DNA of 64,000 nucleotides from CAVSVP01 sp963731125 (lineage in GTDB: Bacteria; Pseudomonadota; Gammaproteobacteria; Competibacterales; Competibacteraceae): the NCBI GenBank assembly GCA_963731125.1, contig CAVSVP010000008.1, forward strand, positions 1 to 64,000. The letters run 5' to 3'. The translations under genes and the position numbers were made by a program. This document shows, piece after piece, positions 15,787-24,106 of the stretch. The number at the start of each line of letters is the position of its first letter. Within the stretch, counting starts at the first letter, position 1. Under the pieces are notes generated by a model. It did no database searches. It was given only the letters and a program-made list of their open reading frames with translations, and was not told where the DNA came from.

Positions 15787-17244
15787 GTGAAACAACTTGC
15801 TGAGTTTATTGAATTATTAGCACCCTTAGAATTACTTCACTATCGCAATGTGGCGATCCAGGGTATTGCCTGTCGGCCCGAGGCGGTACAACCCGGTTGT
15901 TTATATTGTGTTATCGATGAATTTCTAGAGTATGGGCAATGGATACCGGGTGCTAAGCTATTGACCCCACAAGTATTCGCTCAGGCTGCAGCATTGCTTA
16001 CAGAGCGGTCTTACCCCGAGATTGATGTGCCGCAACTGGTTGTGACTGCCGGCCGCCAGGCTACAGCGCGCGCCGCCAAACGGTTTTTCGATGGGCCTGA
16101 TCATGCTCTTACGTTAATTGGCGTAACCGGAACCAATGGTAAAACCACAACCACACATTTGCTCGACCAGTGGTTAACCGCTTGCGGGGAACGTGCGGCG
16201 GCGCTCGGCACGTTAGGATTGTTTATCGGCAGACGATCCAGTGAAGCGGCGGTCTACACAACGCCTTTAGCTCCGGATTTATTTCGAATGCTAAGCGACT
16301 TGCGCCGTGCCGGCGTAAATACCCTTGCGATGGAAGTATCCTCCCACGCGCTAACCCTGGAGCGGGTTGCTGGTTTGGCGTTCGACGTTGCGGTATTTAC
16401 CAATCTTAGCCGCGATCATCTCGATTTTCACGGCACAATGGAAAATTATCGAGCTGTCAAGGTTTCTCTATTTTCCGGTTTACCCCCTAGTGCAGTTGCG
16501 GTGGTTAACGGTGATGACGCCGTAGGCCGAGAAATCATGGCTTGTTCCCAAACTTCCGTGCTGGATTACGGTATTACTGCTAAGGCGAGTTTGCAGGCGG
16601 TGGAGATAGCCTATTCATTGCGTGGAACTACGCTGAAAATTGACTACGGGGGGCAGACGATAACCATTCACACGCCGTTGCTGGGCGGTTTTAATGTCTA
16701 TAATACGTTGGCGGCATTGGGCGGTTGTCTGGTCGTAGGTCAGCCGTTGGCAAGGCTTGCGGCAGCGGCTGAAGCCCTGCATGGAATTCCAGGCCGCATG
16801 GAGAGGGTGCCGCTGTCTGCAAGGCGTATCGGCGTGGTGGATTATGCGCATACACCGGATTCTTTGGAGAAAGCTTTGCAAACGCTGCGTGCTCTGAGTC
16901 CCAAGCGTATTATTACAGTCTTTGGTTGTGGCGGTAACCGGGATAAAGGCAAGCGTCCCCTGATGGGAGCCGTGGCGGCCCGCCACTCCGATCTGTGCGT
17001 GGTAACGTCCGACAATCCTCGCCGCGAAGACCCCATGGAAATTATTGATGAGATTCTTACGGGAATGCCATGTCGAGGCGTGGTTGTAGAACCCGACCGG
17101 CGTACGGCTATCCGGCAGGCCTATGCGTTAAGCCGCCCCGGCGATGTCATTCTCGTCGCCGGTAAGGGACACGAAACCTATCAGATTGTCGGTGATGAAC
17201 GGTTGCCGTTTAGCGATACCGAAGAGCTAAGATGCCTGCAGTAA
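15787..17244 (+). CDS. murE: UDP-N-acetylmuramoyl-tripeptide synthetase
   Basis: Adds the third peptide residue, most likely meso-diaminopimelate, to UDP-MurNAc-L-Ala-D-Glu with ATP in peptidoglycan synthesis. Motifs are VTGTNGKTTTTH (ATP loop), EVSSHAL, NLSRDHLDFHGT, YAHTPDSLEKAL and the DNPR signature (TSDNPRREDP) associated with diaminopimelate. GKGHETYQ closes the C-terminal domain. The GTG at 15787 gives a 485-residue protein starting (V)KQLAEFIELL; a TTG at 15736 is an alternative, and neither has a strong ribosome site. The gene stands outside any division/cell-wall cluster and overlaps pgeF, which suggests a dedicated pairing. Confidence 0.88.
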   Translation: MKQLAEFIELLAPLELLHYRNVAIQGIACRPEAVQPGCLYCVIDEFLEYGQWIPGAKLLTPQVFAQAAALLTERSYPEIDVPQLVVTAGRQATARAAKRFFDGPDHALTLIGVTGTNGKTTTTHLLDQWLTACGERAAALGTLGLFIGRRSSEAAVYTTPLAPDLFRMLSDLRRAGVNTLAMEVSSHALTLERVAGLAFDVAVFTNLSRDHLDFHGTMENYRAVKVSLFSGLPPSAVAVVNGDDAVGREIMACSQTSVLDYGITAKASLQAVEIAYSLRGTTLKIDYGGQTITIHTPLLGGFNVYNTLAALGGCLVVGQPLARLAAAAEALHGIPGRMERVPLSARRIGVVDYAHTPDSLEKALQTLRALSPKRIITVFGCGGNRDKGKRPLMGAVAARHSDLCVVTSDNPRREDPMEIIDEILTGMPCRGVVVEPDRRTAIRQAYALSRPGDVILVAGKGHETYQIVGDERLPFSDTEELRCLQ

Positions 17245-18053
17245 GTCATACCCGGGAGTTGGCCACGCAACAGTGCGGTGAATTGACCTGGTATATACTC
17301 CCAGGATTGGCCGTCCGGCATGGTTTTTTTGCGCGTACGGGCGGAGTAAGCGAACCACCTTACGCAACTTTAAACACCGCTTACCGTACCCAGGATCCCA
17401 GGGCGTTCGATAATCGCGAACGGCTGTTCACAGCGCTGGGTTTGGCGGGCCACACTATCCGAGTGCTCAATCCTTGTCACGGCGAGCGGATCATTTTTTT
17501 GAACCAACCAGCTTGGCAGATGACCGGTGAAGCTGTGTTAAGCGAAACCGAGGCTGCCTTTACTCGGATTCCAGGTTGTCATTTCCTGGTCAGCACGGCT
17601 GACTGCATTCCCGCTGTTATTAGCGATAAGCTGGGTTCCTTCGTCGGGATTGTGCATCTGGGTTGGCGTAACTTGGTGGGGGGGCTTACTCGCAAGGTCA
17701 TAGACGATTTAGGAAGTTACTACGGCGTAGCGCCCGAGACGCTGGTTGTAGGTATTGGGCCCTGTATCTATCCTTGCTGTTACGTATACCGGGACCCAGT
17801 GCAGAGAAGTGATCCTTTTTGGCAGCCTTTCCTCCGGAGTTATGGTAGCGGCAGTTATGGAATCGATTTGGTGGCGGCCTTTAAGGCGCAACTGAACCGT
17901 TGCGGCCTTAAAGAGGAAAATATCCACGAGACTCGACTTTGTACCGCCTGTCGGGTTGAGCAGTTTTTTTCCTGTTACCGGGACGGTTACCGTTCCGGGC
18001 GCTTTGCCACCCTGGTAGGGCTGCTTCCTAATGATAACCTCAGTTCGACATAA
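17232..18053 (+). CDS. pgeF: Peptidoglycan editing factor PgeF (YfiH/LACC1 family)
   Basis: Family known as multicopper-like polyphenol oxidase, now linked to purine nucleoside chemistry (LACC1) and, in E. coli, to removal of wrongly made UDP-MurNAc-L-Ser precursors. The His-Cys-His set is visible as H83 (PCHGER), C125 (STADCIPAV) and H142 (VHLGWRN). HGFFARTGGVS near the N-terminus and GIGPCIYPCCY are family motifs. It is 273 residues, slightly longer than the E. coli protein. The ATG lies inside the end of murE with a 13-bp overlap, so both are translated from one message; the partnership supports a cell-wall editing role. Confidence 0.85.
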   Translation: MPAVSHTRELATQQCGELTWYILPGLAVRHGFFARTGGVSEPPYATLNTAYRTQDPRAFDNRERLFTALGLAGHTIRVLNPCHGERIIFLNQPAWQMTGEAVLSETEAAFTRIPGCHFLVSTADCIPAVISDKLGSFVGIVHLGWRNLVGGLTRKVIDDLGSYYGVAPETLVVGIGPCIYPCCYVYRDPVQRSDPFWQPFLRSYGSGSYGIDLVAAFKAQLNRCGLKEENIHETRLCTACRVEQFFSCYRDGYRSGRFATLVGLLPNDNLSST

Positions 18054-18068
18054 AATACTTCGAATATC

Positions 18069-18156
18069 AGGTGCTTATTCCGGAAAACGCGGTAAATACA
18101 TCCCGCTAAGCTTGACGGCGGTATCCATACCGCCGACATTTCCTGCATAAGCACCT
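18069..18156. repeat. Palindromic element with nested hairpin
   Basis: Outer arms at 18069-18086 and 18139-18156 are 18-bp inverted repeats with two mismatches (AGGTGCTTAT... / ...ATAAGCACCT). Between them is a second strong hairpin, GGCGGTAT / ATACCGCC, at 18117-18134. It begins 16 bp after the pgeF stop and could act as a terminator or RNA stabiliser, or be a small mobile palindrome. No T-run follows the outer stem. Confidence 0.6.
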
Positions 18157-18285
18157 AACACTTGAAGTTTACTCCCAACCTATCAAACGCTTATATATCG
18201 AACTCAGGTTAATAATACCTCTTTAAGCGCAGACGATAGAGGGGAAATTCTCACCCGTAACAATGGTTAAGCGCCAGCGGCATGT

Positions 18286-18404
18286 AATACTAAATCTCAT
18301 TAATGCTAGCGCCTAGGTGAGCTGCCATTGCCGCTCACCTAGGCTTCCTGCCCGGATTCGCTATCGCACACGTTTCTGTGTACTGCTGATGACCCCACAG
18401 CTTA
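18286..18404 (-). repeat. Dispersed intergenic repeat, copy 2
   Basis: Reverse-complement partner of 7909-8036 (blocks listed there). This copy contains a perfect 12-bp inverted repeat, GCCTAGGTGAGC at 18311-18322 and GCTCACCTAGGC at 18333-18344, with a 10-base loop. In copy 1 that region is not a perfect stem, so the hairpin is either conserved only here or has decayed in copy 1. Confidence 0.7.
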
Positions 18405-18449
18405 GGCGCCCTGTAATTTGGGCAACGGGATAATATCTGGTGGCAAGCT

Positions 18450-19667
18450 TTACTCTGTACGCAGTGCTTCAATGGGGTCAAGGCGTGCTGCATGCCAGGC
18501 AGGCGCCACGCCGGCCAGCAGACCCAGCGAGGCGGCTATGGCCAATGCCAGGAGGGCGTAGAATGTCGACACGTAAACGGGCAGGGCTGGCACCAACGCT
18601 GTTAACAGCCAAGCCAGGCAGCTGCCAGCTAGAAGTCCCAGAATACCGCCCGTGCAGGCGAGCAGTACGGCTTCGCCCAGAAACAATAACAGGATCTGCC
18701 GCTGATCGCTGCCAAGGGCGCGTAATAGACCGATTTCGGCCGTGCGCTCCGAGACGGCAATCGTCATGATGGTGAGAATACCGACTCCGCCCACCAACAG
18801 GGAAATCCCTCCTAAAGCAGCCACGGCACCCGTGATTACGTTCAGGATATTGCTTAAGGTTTCTAGCATTTGAGTCTGGGTCACAATAGTAAAATCCTCA
18901 CGGCCGTGACGCTCCAGCAAAATACGCCGGACGCCTGCTACAATGTGCTCCACTGGTATACCAGGTGCATATAGCACATCGACTTCCATTAGACCTTCGC
19001 GGTTAAATAATTCCAAAGCACGAGCGGCCGGAATGTAGATAGCATTGTCAATGTCAAAGCCGAGCAATTGGCCTTTCGGCTCCATGACGCCGATGACGCG
19101 AAAACGAGTCTGTCCAATACGCACGGTGTGTCCGAGGGGGTTAAAGGAGCCGAACAGTTCCCTGCGTAGTGCTGCTCCAAGGATGGCGAAGGGGCGGGCC
19201 GCCCGGGGATCATCCTCGGGCAGAGAACGGCCCGAAGCAATTTTCATGCGCCATACGATAGGAACGTCCGGCCCCGCGCCCAAGACTTCGGTTCTGCGAC
19301 TCCGTCGTCCTGCCTCCACTCGCGCATTGCCTTGAATCACCGGCACTACGCCTCGCACGACTGGAAGACGCCGCAGGGCCTCGCTATCGTCGAGGCTTAG
19401 CGGCCGTACCGTCCCTAAAATACCCGCCGAGACACCAAAGGTAGAGATTTTTCCGGGGTTAATGGCTAGTAAATTGGTGCCGAACTGAGTGAACTCGTTC
19501 AGCAGATAGCGTTGCAAGCCTTCACCAATGGCGGTAAGCAATACCACGGCGGTAATGCCGATTGCAATACCCAGCGCGGTAAGGCTGGAACGCAGCGGTT
19601 GGGCACGGACTGCGCCGCTTATCAGCCACAGTCCGTCGCGAAACAACAACACATTTTTAGCGATCAC
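18450..19667 (-). CDS. MacB-like ABC transporter permease (second permease)
   Basis: Inner-membrane permease of 405 residues with the FtsX/MacB layout: one N-terminal helix (ALGIAIGITAVVLLTAIG), a large periplasmic domain with the MacB_PCD pattern (GTNLLAINPGK, ARPFAILGAALRRELFG), then three C-terminal helices (GGVGILTIMTIAVSERTAEIGLLRALG is the family's conserved loop region). GTG start at 19667. It is on the same strand as the first permease, ATPase and fusion protein upstream but separated from them by 750 bp that contain an opposite-strand gene. It probably forms a mixed permease pair with the first one. Confidence 0.85.
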   Translation of the reverse strand: MIAKNVLLFRDGLWLISGAVRAQPLRSSLTALGIAIGITAVVLLTAIGEGLQRYLLNEFTQFGTNLLAINPGKISTFGVSAGILGTVRPLSLDDSEALRRLPVVRGVVPVIQGNARVEAGRRSRRTEVLGAGPDVPIVWRMKIASGRSLPEDDPRAARPFAILGAALRRELFGSFNPLGHTVRIGQTRFRVIGVMEPKGQLLGFDIDNAIYIPAARALELFNREGLMEVDVLYAPGIPVEHIVAGVRRILLERHGREDFTIVTQTQMLETLSNILNVITGAVAALGGISLLVGGVGILTIMTIAVSERTAEIGLLRALGSDQRQILLLFLGEAVLLACTGGILGLLAGSCLAWLLTALVPALPVYVSTFYALLALAIAASLGLLAGVAPAWHAARLDPIEALRTE

Positions 19668-19933
19668 TGTGCGGTATCGTTACGGTTATAGCCCGGCTGC
19701 TGCTTTAGCAAATTTGTGACAAGAAAATCGCTCATTGAGCTTCACGTTTTCCTCAAAATGTTAGTCCGGATAAGGCGTAAAATGGTCATACGGTAAGCGA
19801 ACCAGAGTGACGTTGGCGATTTTTGTAATTACCCGTGCCTACAGCCGCCGCCGGATCTGCGCTGGGCGTTTGTCTCGCACCGATCAGCTTTTCCGCTGTC
19901 CGAATGATAAATACAAAGCGAGAGGACATTTCT

Positions 19934-20407
19934 ATGAACATTTTCGTGACAGCAATTCTCGCGGCCGTCTTGCTATCTTCTGGCCTACCAATGGCGCAGG
20001 CGGGTGAGCGTTATCGTTCAGGTGTTATCCTTTTTTGGTCCAAGGGGGATGTAAATGTCGGCTTTGTAGGCCGCTACGGCAGTTTTGGGCACGGGTCACG
20101 CGCCTTTAAGTCGCGACACTATATCCATTCGCCACGTTCTAACTCTCCTCCTCATCCACGTTGGCACGGCCAATATAAATATTTTGGGCAACGCGGGCGC
20201 TTTAGCCACCATAGACGTTTTACGCAGCATAAGCCTGTCGGGCATCCCCGTCATTTCAAGCACCGCGGTCATATGAGACATGGTTCGCCGTCCATCCCTT
20301 CCAGATCCTTTGCGCAGCGCAGGCGCTTCGGGCATCACCAACATTTTACGCGCCAAAGTCGCTCCGGTGGTTACGGGCATTCACGCGGGTTTGTCGGGAT
20401 TAGGTAG
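19934..20407 (+). CDS. Exported His/Arg/Gly-rich small protein
   Basis: 157 residues starting MNIFVTAILAAVLLSSGLPM with a clear signal peptide ending AQA. AGAGGAC lies six bases before the ATG, and the protein frame of this region is preferred to the shorter frame from 19807. The mature part is very rich in His, Arg, Gly, Ser and Phe (HHRRFTQHKP, FGHHQHF). Such composition suggests metal or nucleic-acid/polyanion binding at the cell surface, but there is no recognised domain. It lies on the opposite strand between the two permease genes and ends 8 bp from the end of the first permease. Function unknown. Confidence 0.6.
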   Translation: MNIFVTAILAAVLLSSGLPMAQAGERYRSGVILFWSKGDVNVGFVGRYGSFGHGSRAFKSRHYIHSPRSNSPPHPRWHGQYKYFGQRGRFSHHRRFTQHKPVGHPRHFKHRGHMRHGSPSIPSRSFAQRRRFGHHQHFTRQSRSGGYGHSRGFVGIR

Positions 20408-20414
20408 TGCAACA

Positions 20415-21620
20415 TTAAGGTCCCGCCAATGCCTGCACCGGATCGAGACGGGCTGCGCGACGAGCCGGCAGCAAAGCAAACAACACACTGGTGGCGAGGG
20501 CCACTGTCAGAGCCGCACAGACCGCCCACCAGGGTGCCGCTAGGGGAAAAGTCGGATACCATGTTCGTGCGCCCCATATGCCCAGTTGTCCCACCAGTAA
20601 GCCGCTGAGTGCTCCGCCAAGAGCAAGCATGACGGCTTCTGTCAAAAATGCCGCACGGATGGTGCGGGGCGTTGCTCCCAGTGCTTTGAGCAAGCCGATC
20701 TCCGGGGTACGCTGGGACACCGACACCAGGGTCACGTTCATAATCAAAATGCCGGCAACCACCAAGCTGATGGCGGCGATACCGCCCATGGTTAACGTCA
20801 GAGTGAGAAAGAGCCGATCAAAAGTGGCCAGAAGAGCATCTTGGGTAATGATGGTGACGTCATCCTCTCCCTCATGGCGGGCACGGATGATGGCGAGGAT
20901 GGCTTCCTTGGCCCGATCTGCGTCCTCCCGATTCTTCATTTCGACCAGTATCCGGAACAGAGAGGCCGTATTAAAAAGTTGCTGAGCCGAGGCCACCGGG
21001 ATGATAGCGACATCATCGATGTCAGTTCCCAGTGACTGGCCTCTAGGCGCCAGAATTCCAATGACTCGGAAACGCCGGTCACCGATACGCACCCAACGTC
21101 CCAGAGCAGGTTCAGAACCGAAGAGCTCATCCTGTGCTGTGCCGCCCAGCACGCATACGGGGGCCGTGCGGCGGGGATCGAAGGGGGGTAGAAAGCGACC
21201 TTGGGCTATAGGCAGCTGGCGCACCGCCTGGAATGCCGCAGTGCTTCCCAGGATAGTGAGTTCGCGATCGCGGCGGCCAACTGATACTGCTGTAGCTCCT
21301 ATCACAAGCGGTGCTATCCGCCGAACAAATCGACTTCGAGTGAGGGCCAGCGCATCGTCGATGGTGAGATCCCGAGGGGTTTCGCCAAGCAGTGGTGGGT
21401 GCCCACCACGGGTTTCGTTACGACCGGGGAGGATGATCAGCAGGTTAGTCCCAAGTGCGGAGAATTGTGCGATGACATAACGCCGTGCCCCCTCGCCCAA
21501 GGCGGTTAGGGCCAAAACCGCCGCCACTCCGATCGCCATGGCAACCAGTATCAGGCTGGTGCGCAGCCGATGACGGGTAATCGCTTTACCGGCGAAACTT
21601 AACTGATCAAACAGGCGCAT
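20415..21620 (-). CDS. MacB-like ABC transporter permease (first permease)
   Basis: Inner-membrane permease of 401 residues from the start at 21620, chosen because AAGGGG lies 6 bases upstream and the protein then begins MRLFDQLSFAGKAI. It has the FtsX/MacB arrangement: N-terminal helix (ILVAMAIGVAAVLALTALGEG), periplasmic core with GTNLLIILPGRN and APVCVLGGTAQDELFG, and C-terminal helices with VSVSQRTPEIGLLKALGA. It overlaps the ATPase gene by 14 bp, showing translational coupling in the order fusion protein - ATPase - permease. Confidence 0.88.
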   Translation of the reverse strand: MRLFDQLSFAGKAITRHRLRTSLILVAMAIGVAAVLALTALGEGARRYVIAQFSALGTNLLIILPGRNETRGGHPPLLGETPRDLTIDDALALTRSRFVRRIAPLVIGATAVSVGRRDRELTILGSTAAFQAVRQLPIAQGRFLPPFDPRRTAPVCVLGGTAQDELFGSEPALGRWVRIGDRRFRVIGILAPRGQSLGTDIDDVAIIPVASAQQLFNTASLFRILVEMKNREDADRAKEAILAIIRARHEGEDDVTIITQDALLATFDRLFLTLTLTMGGIAAISLVVAGILIMNVTLVSVSQRTPEIGLLKALGATPRTIRAAFLTEAVMLALGGALSGLLVGQLGIWGARTWYPTFPLAAPWWAVCAALTVALATSVLFALLPARRAARLDPVQALAGP

Positions 21621-22302
21621 GAACTGCCCCTTGCTGTACATCGGCGACAATCCGGCCGTCCACTAGACGTATTGAGCGTCGGGCTCGTCTGCCGATGTCA
21701 GGGTCGTGGGTGACTATCAGCAAGGTTAGACCGTCTTGATTAAGTGCTTCCAGTACGGTTAATACGTCCCGTCCGGAACTGCGGTCCAGATTGCCGGTGG
21801 GTTCATCGGCCAGCAGCACGCGGGGCTCCATAATCATGGCCCGGGCGATAGCGACCCGTTGACGCTGGCCACCCGAGAGTTGTTCGGGTCGATGGTGGGC
21901 CCGGTCGCTTAGATTTAGGGCTTCTAGAGCTCGTTGTACCCGGCGGCGACGCTCGCTGGGCGGAATGCCGGCTAACATAAGAGGTAACTCCACATTCTCA
22001 GCCGCCGTCAAACGAGCAATCAAATGGAAAGCCTGAAACACGAAGCCAATTTTATCGCGGCGAATCTGGGCCAGTGTGTCATCGTTTTGGACGGTCATAT
22101 CCTCGCCGTCCAGTGCATAGCGGCCTTGACTTGGCCGATCCAGTAAGCCGATGATGTGGAGCAGGGTAGATTTTCCGGATCCGGAAGGCCCCATAATGGC
22201 GATATATTCTCCGCCCGCAATCTCCAGGTTGACGTCCTGCAGAGCATAAACCAGCTGTTCTCCGACCTGGAAACAGCGCCGGAGGTTAGTCAGGCGAATC
22301 AT
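21607..22302 (-). CDS. ABC transporter ATP-binding protein, MacB/LolD type
   Basis: 231-residue ATPase that powers the adjoining FtsX-type permeases. Walker A is GPSGSGKSTLLH, the signature is LSGGQRQRVAIARA, Walker B is VLLADEPTGNLD, and the H-loop is IVTHDPDI. The insert GFVFQAFHLIARLTAAENVELPL is typical of LolD/MacB ATPases. Start and stop overlap both neighbours (4 bp with the fusion protein gene, 14 bp with the permease gene), so this is one operon. Confidence 0.92.
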   Translation of the reverse strand: MIRLTNLRRCFQVGEQLVYALQDVNLEIAGGEYIAIMGPSGSGKSTLLHIIGLLDRPSQGRYALDGEDMTVQNDDTLAQIRRDKIGFVFQAFHLIARLTAAENVELPLMLAGIPPSERRRRVQRALEALNLSDRAHHRPEQLSGGQRQRVAIARAMIMEPRVLLADEPTGNLDRSSGRDVLTVLEALNQDGLTLLIVTHDPDIGRRARRSIRLVDGRIVADVQQGAVHAPV

Positions 22303-23444
22303 GGTTCCGCCACCGCGGGAACACCGTTTTCTACGCCCGTTCTATCTACCGATACGACCACTCGTTCACCGGCCTTCAGTCCCGCCTGAACTTCGGTATA
22401 GCTCCAGTTGCGCAGGCCAGGCTGAAAACGCCGCTCATGCAACACTCCATCATCTCCAAGTAGCAATACCCGTTCATCTTCCAGCACCGCTTCGGTAGGG
22501 ATCCGCAGCACGTCGTCGTGGGATTCAAGAATTACCTCAATATCAGCACTATAGCCGGGCAAGAGCGCCGCACAACTGTCGGTATCGGTAAAAGCCACTT
22601 CCACTTCCACGGTGCGTGCCTGTTTTTCCAGATCCAGCACGTAGGGAGCAATGCGCCGTACCTTACCCGGAAAAACCTGGTTTGGAAAAGCATCCAGCGT
22701 GATTCGTGTCGGCATTCCCATCCGGATGGCGGGTGCGTCCACCTCGTCGATGGGAGCGCTTGCATAAACGCAGCTGCAGTCGATGAGATCCACGGCTGGT
22801 GGGGTGATAATGCCTGGCGGCGAGGGAGTTACAATTTCGCCTACCTCGCCGGTAACTTCCGCTACCACGCCGGCGAAAGGAGCCCGCAGCACAGTGCGCG
22901 CTAAAGCGGCCTGAGCGACGGCAACCCGGGCTTCATTCACCTGCTCGGTCCCTTTGGAGGCCCGGCAGGCGGCCGCCCGAGCTAAGGATTCCGTTACAGC
23001 TTGATCCAGCTGTTCGATGGAAACTAAGTTTTTTTTCCGGAGTGGGCTTAGGCGATCGGCTTCGCGTTTGGCCTTTTCGGCGGTTAAACAGCTTTCTTCG
23101 GTCCGTGAACGGCTGGCGGCCAGTTCACTTTCGGCTAAACGAAGCTCGGCGAGCAGGTCTTCATTCCAAAGTGCAAGCAGAAGTTGCCCCGTCTCGACAT
23201 AGTCGCCCTCACGCACCTTAAGCAGCTCTACCTGGCCGCCGCTAGGCGGTGACAAACGCGCGCGCCGGCAAGCTTTAATCGTACCGGCCCGGGTGTTGGC
23301 GACACTGGACTCCACCGTTCCCGTTGCCACTGTCCGCACCCTTACGGCCACCGGTTGGGGGCGTGTCCAATACCAGATGGCGATACCTAGCAGGACAAAT
23401 ATAGTGATTAGAACGGTCAAACGGCCGATGGGTAGACGGTGCAC
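22299..23444 (-). CDS. Periplasmic membrane-fusion protein, MacA/HlyD-like
   Basis: Adaptor that links an inner-membrane ABC transporter to an outer-membrane channel. 381 residues with one N-terminal membrane helix (LTVLITIFVLLGIAIWYW), a lipoyl-like half (ARLSPPSGGQVELLKVREGDYVETGQLL), a helical hairpin rich in Ala, Glu and Arg, and the second lipoyl half (VLRAPFAGVVAEVTGEVGE), followed by beta-barrel domains. GTG start with AGGAAA upstream. First gene of the operon with the ATPase and permease. No outer-membrane partner is beside it; the TolC-like gene at 43780 is a possible partner but is far away. Substrate unknown. Confidence 0.87.
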   Translation of the reverse strand: MHRLPIGRLTVLITIFVLLGIAIWYWTRPQPVAVRVRTVATGTVESSVANTRAGTIKACRRARLSPPSGGQVELLKVREGDYVETGQLLLALWNEDLLAELRLAESELAASRSRTEESCLTAEKAKREADRLSPLRKKNLVSIEQLDQAVTESLARAAACRASKGTEQVNEARVAVAQAALARTVLRAPFAGVVAEVTGEVGEIVTPSPPGIITPPAVDLIDCSCVYASAPIDEVDAPAIRMGMPTRITLDAFPNQVFPGKVRRIAPYVLDLEKQARTVEVEVAFTDTDSCAALLPGYSADIEVILESHDDVLRIPTEAVLEDERVLLLGDDGVLHERRFQPGLRNWSYTEVQAGLKAGERVVVSVDRTGVENGVPAVAEP

Positions 23445-23749
23445 GCGTTTCCTGGCGATGGTGATAAAAAGCTTAGGGTAAAGGATAAAAGATAAAGATA
23501 ATTCCTAGTATCGCAGAGATTTGCTAAAGACGCTGCCTTGCAGCAATCCGTGAATCTTCTAGAGAACAGAAAGCTTTTCAATACTTTTGTTACGTTAGTC
23601 TGCTAAGGCTAAGTCTCTGTAAAGCAAGCAGAGAAAAAAGGGTGAAAAACAACTCGATAAGCATGTGGCATACGTCTGCGACGCAAAGCAACACCTACCG
23701 GAATGCCGGATAGATCTGGTATGAAGAGGCCTTGGATTTGCAGGTCACC
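23445..23749. other. Intergenic interval with no recognised feature
   Basis: About 305 bp between the start of the fusion protein operon and the end of a small hypothetical gene on the same strand. It must contain the operon promoter, but I see no motif good enough to name. Confidence 0.5.
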
Positions 23750-24046
23750 TTATGTGTCTTCCTTCCAGATGTAGAGATGGCCGTCTTGAATAAAACCCGC
23801 TTCCTGCAGGATATCGTGCATTTTCATCACTTGGGGGCTTTCGCTCGTCCAACTAACCGGGACTGCTGTCATATCGACGACGTCACCGTTGCGGCGTAGC
23901 TGCTCGCGAATTTCCCGCCAAGGCAGCTTGCGCCAACTCTCCTCCTTGTGTTCCTTGCGCATTGCCTTGGCCGTCTTATGCGCGGCTTCCCAGGCGTTGC
24001 GATTGGCTTGACCGATTTTGTCCTGGTTTTGTTTATCTTTCCCCAT
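23750..24046 (-). CDS. Small hypothetical protein
   Basis: 98 residues, MGKDKQNQDKIGQANRNAWE..., strongly charged and helical in the first half, ending in HDILQEAGFIQDGHLYIWKED. GAGG six bases before the ATG supports the start. No membrane segment or signal. It lies 60 bp downstream of the phosphorylase-kinase-like gene on the same strand and may be co-transcribed with it. Family not recognised. Confidence 0.55.
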   Translation of the reverse strand: MGKDKQNQDKIGQANRNAWEAAHKTAKAMRKEHKEESWRKLPWREIREQLRRNGDVVDMTAVPVSWTSESPQVMKMHDILQEAGFIQDGHLYIWKEDT

Positions 24047-24106
24047 GGCTAACCTCGTTATTTATAACTAGAGAGTTTGTACCGTAACGGCTTTGCTGGA
24101 GCTTGC

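Larger units (their letters stand above)
18054..18449. other. Non-coding interval between pgeF and a convergent permease gene
   Basis: About 400 bp without a protein-coding frame. It holds two structured elements, annotated separately: a palindrome at 18069-18156 and the inverted second copy of a dispersed repeat at 18286-18404. The stretch 18157-18285 shows nothing I can name. Confidence 0.7.
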
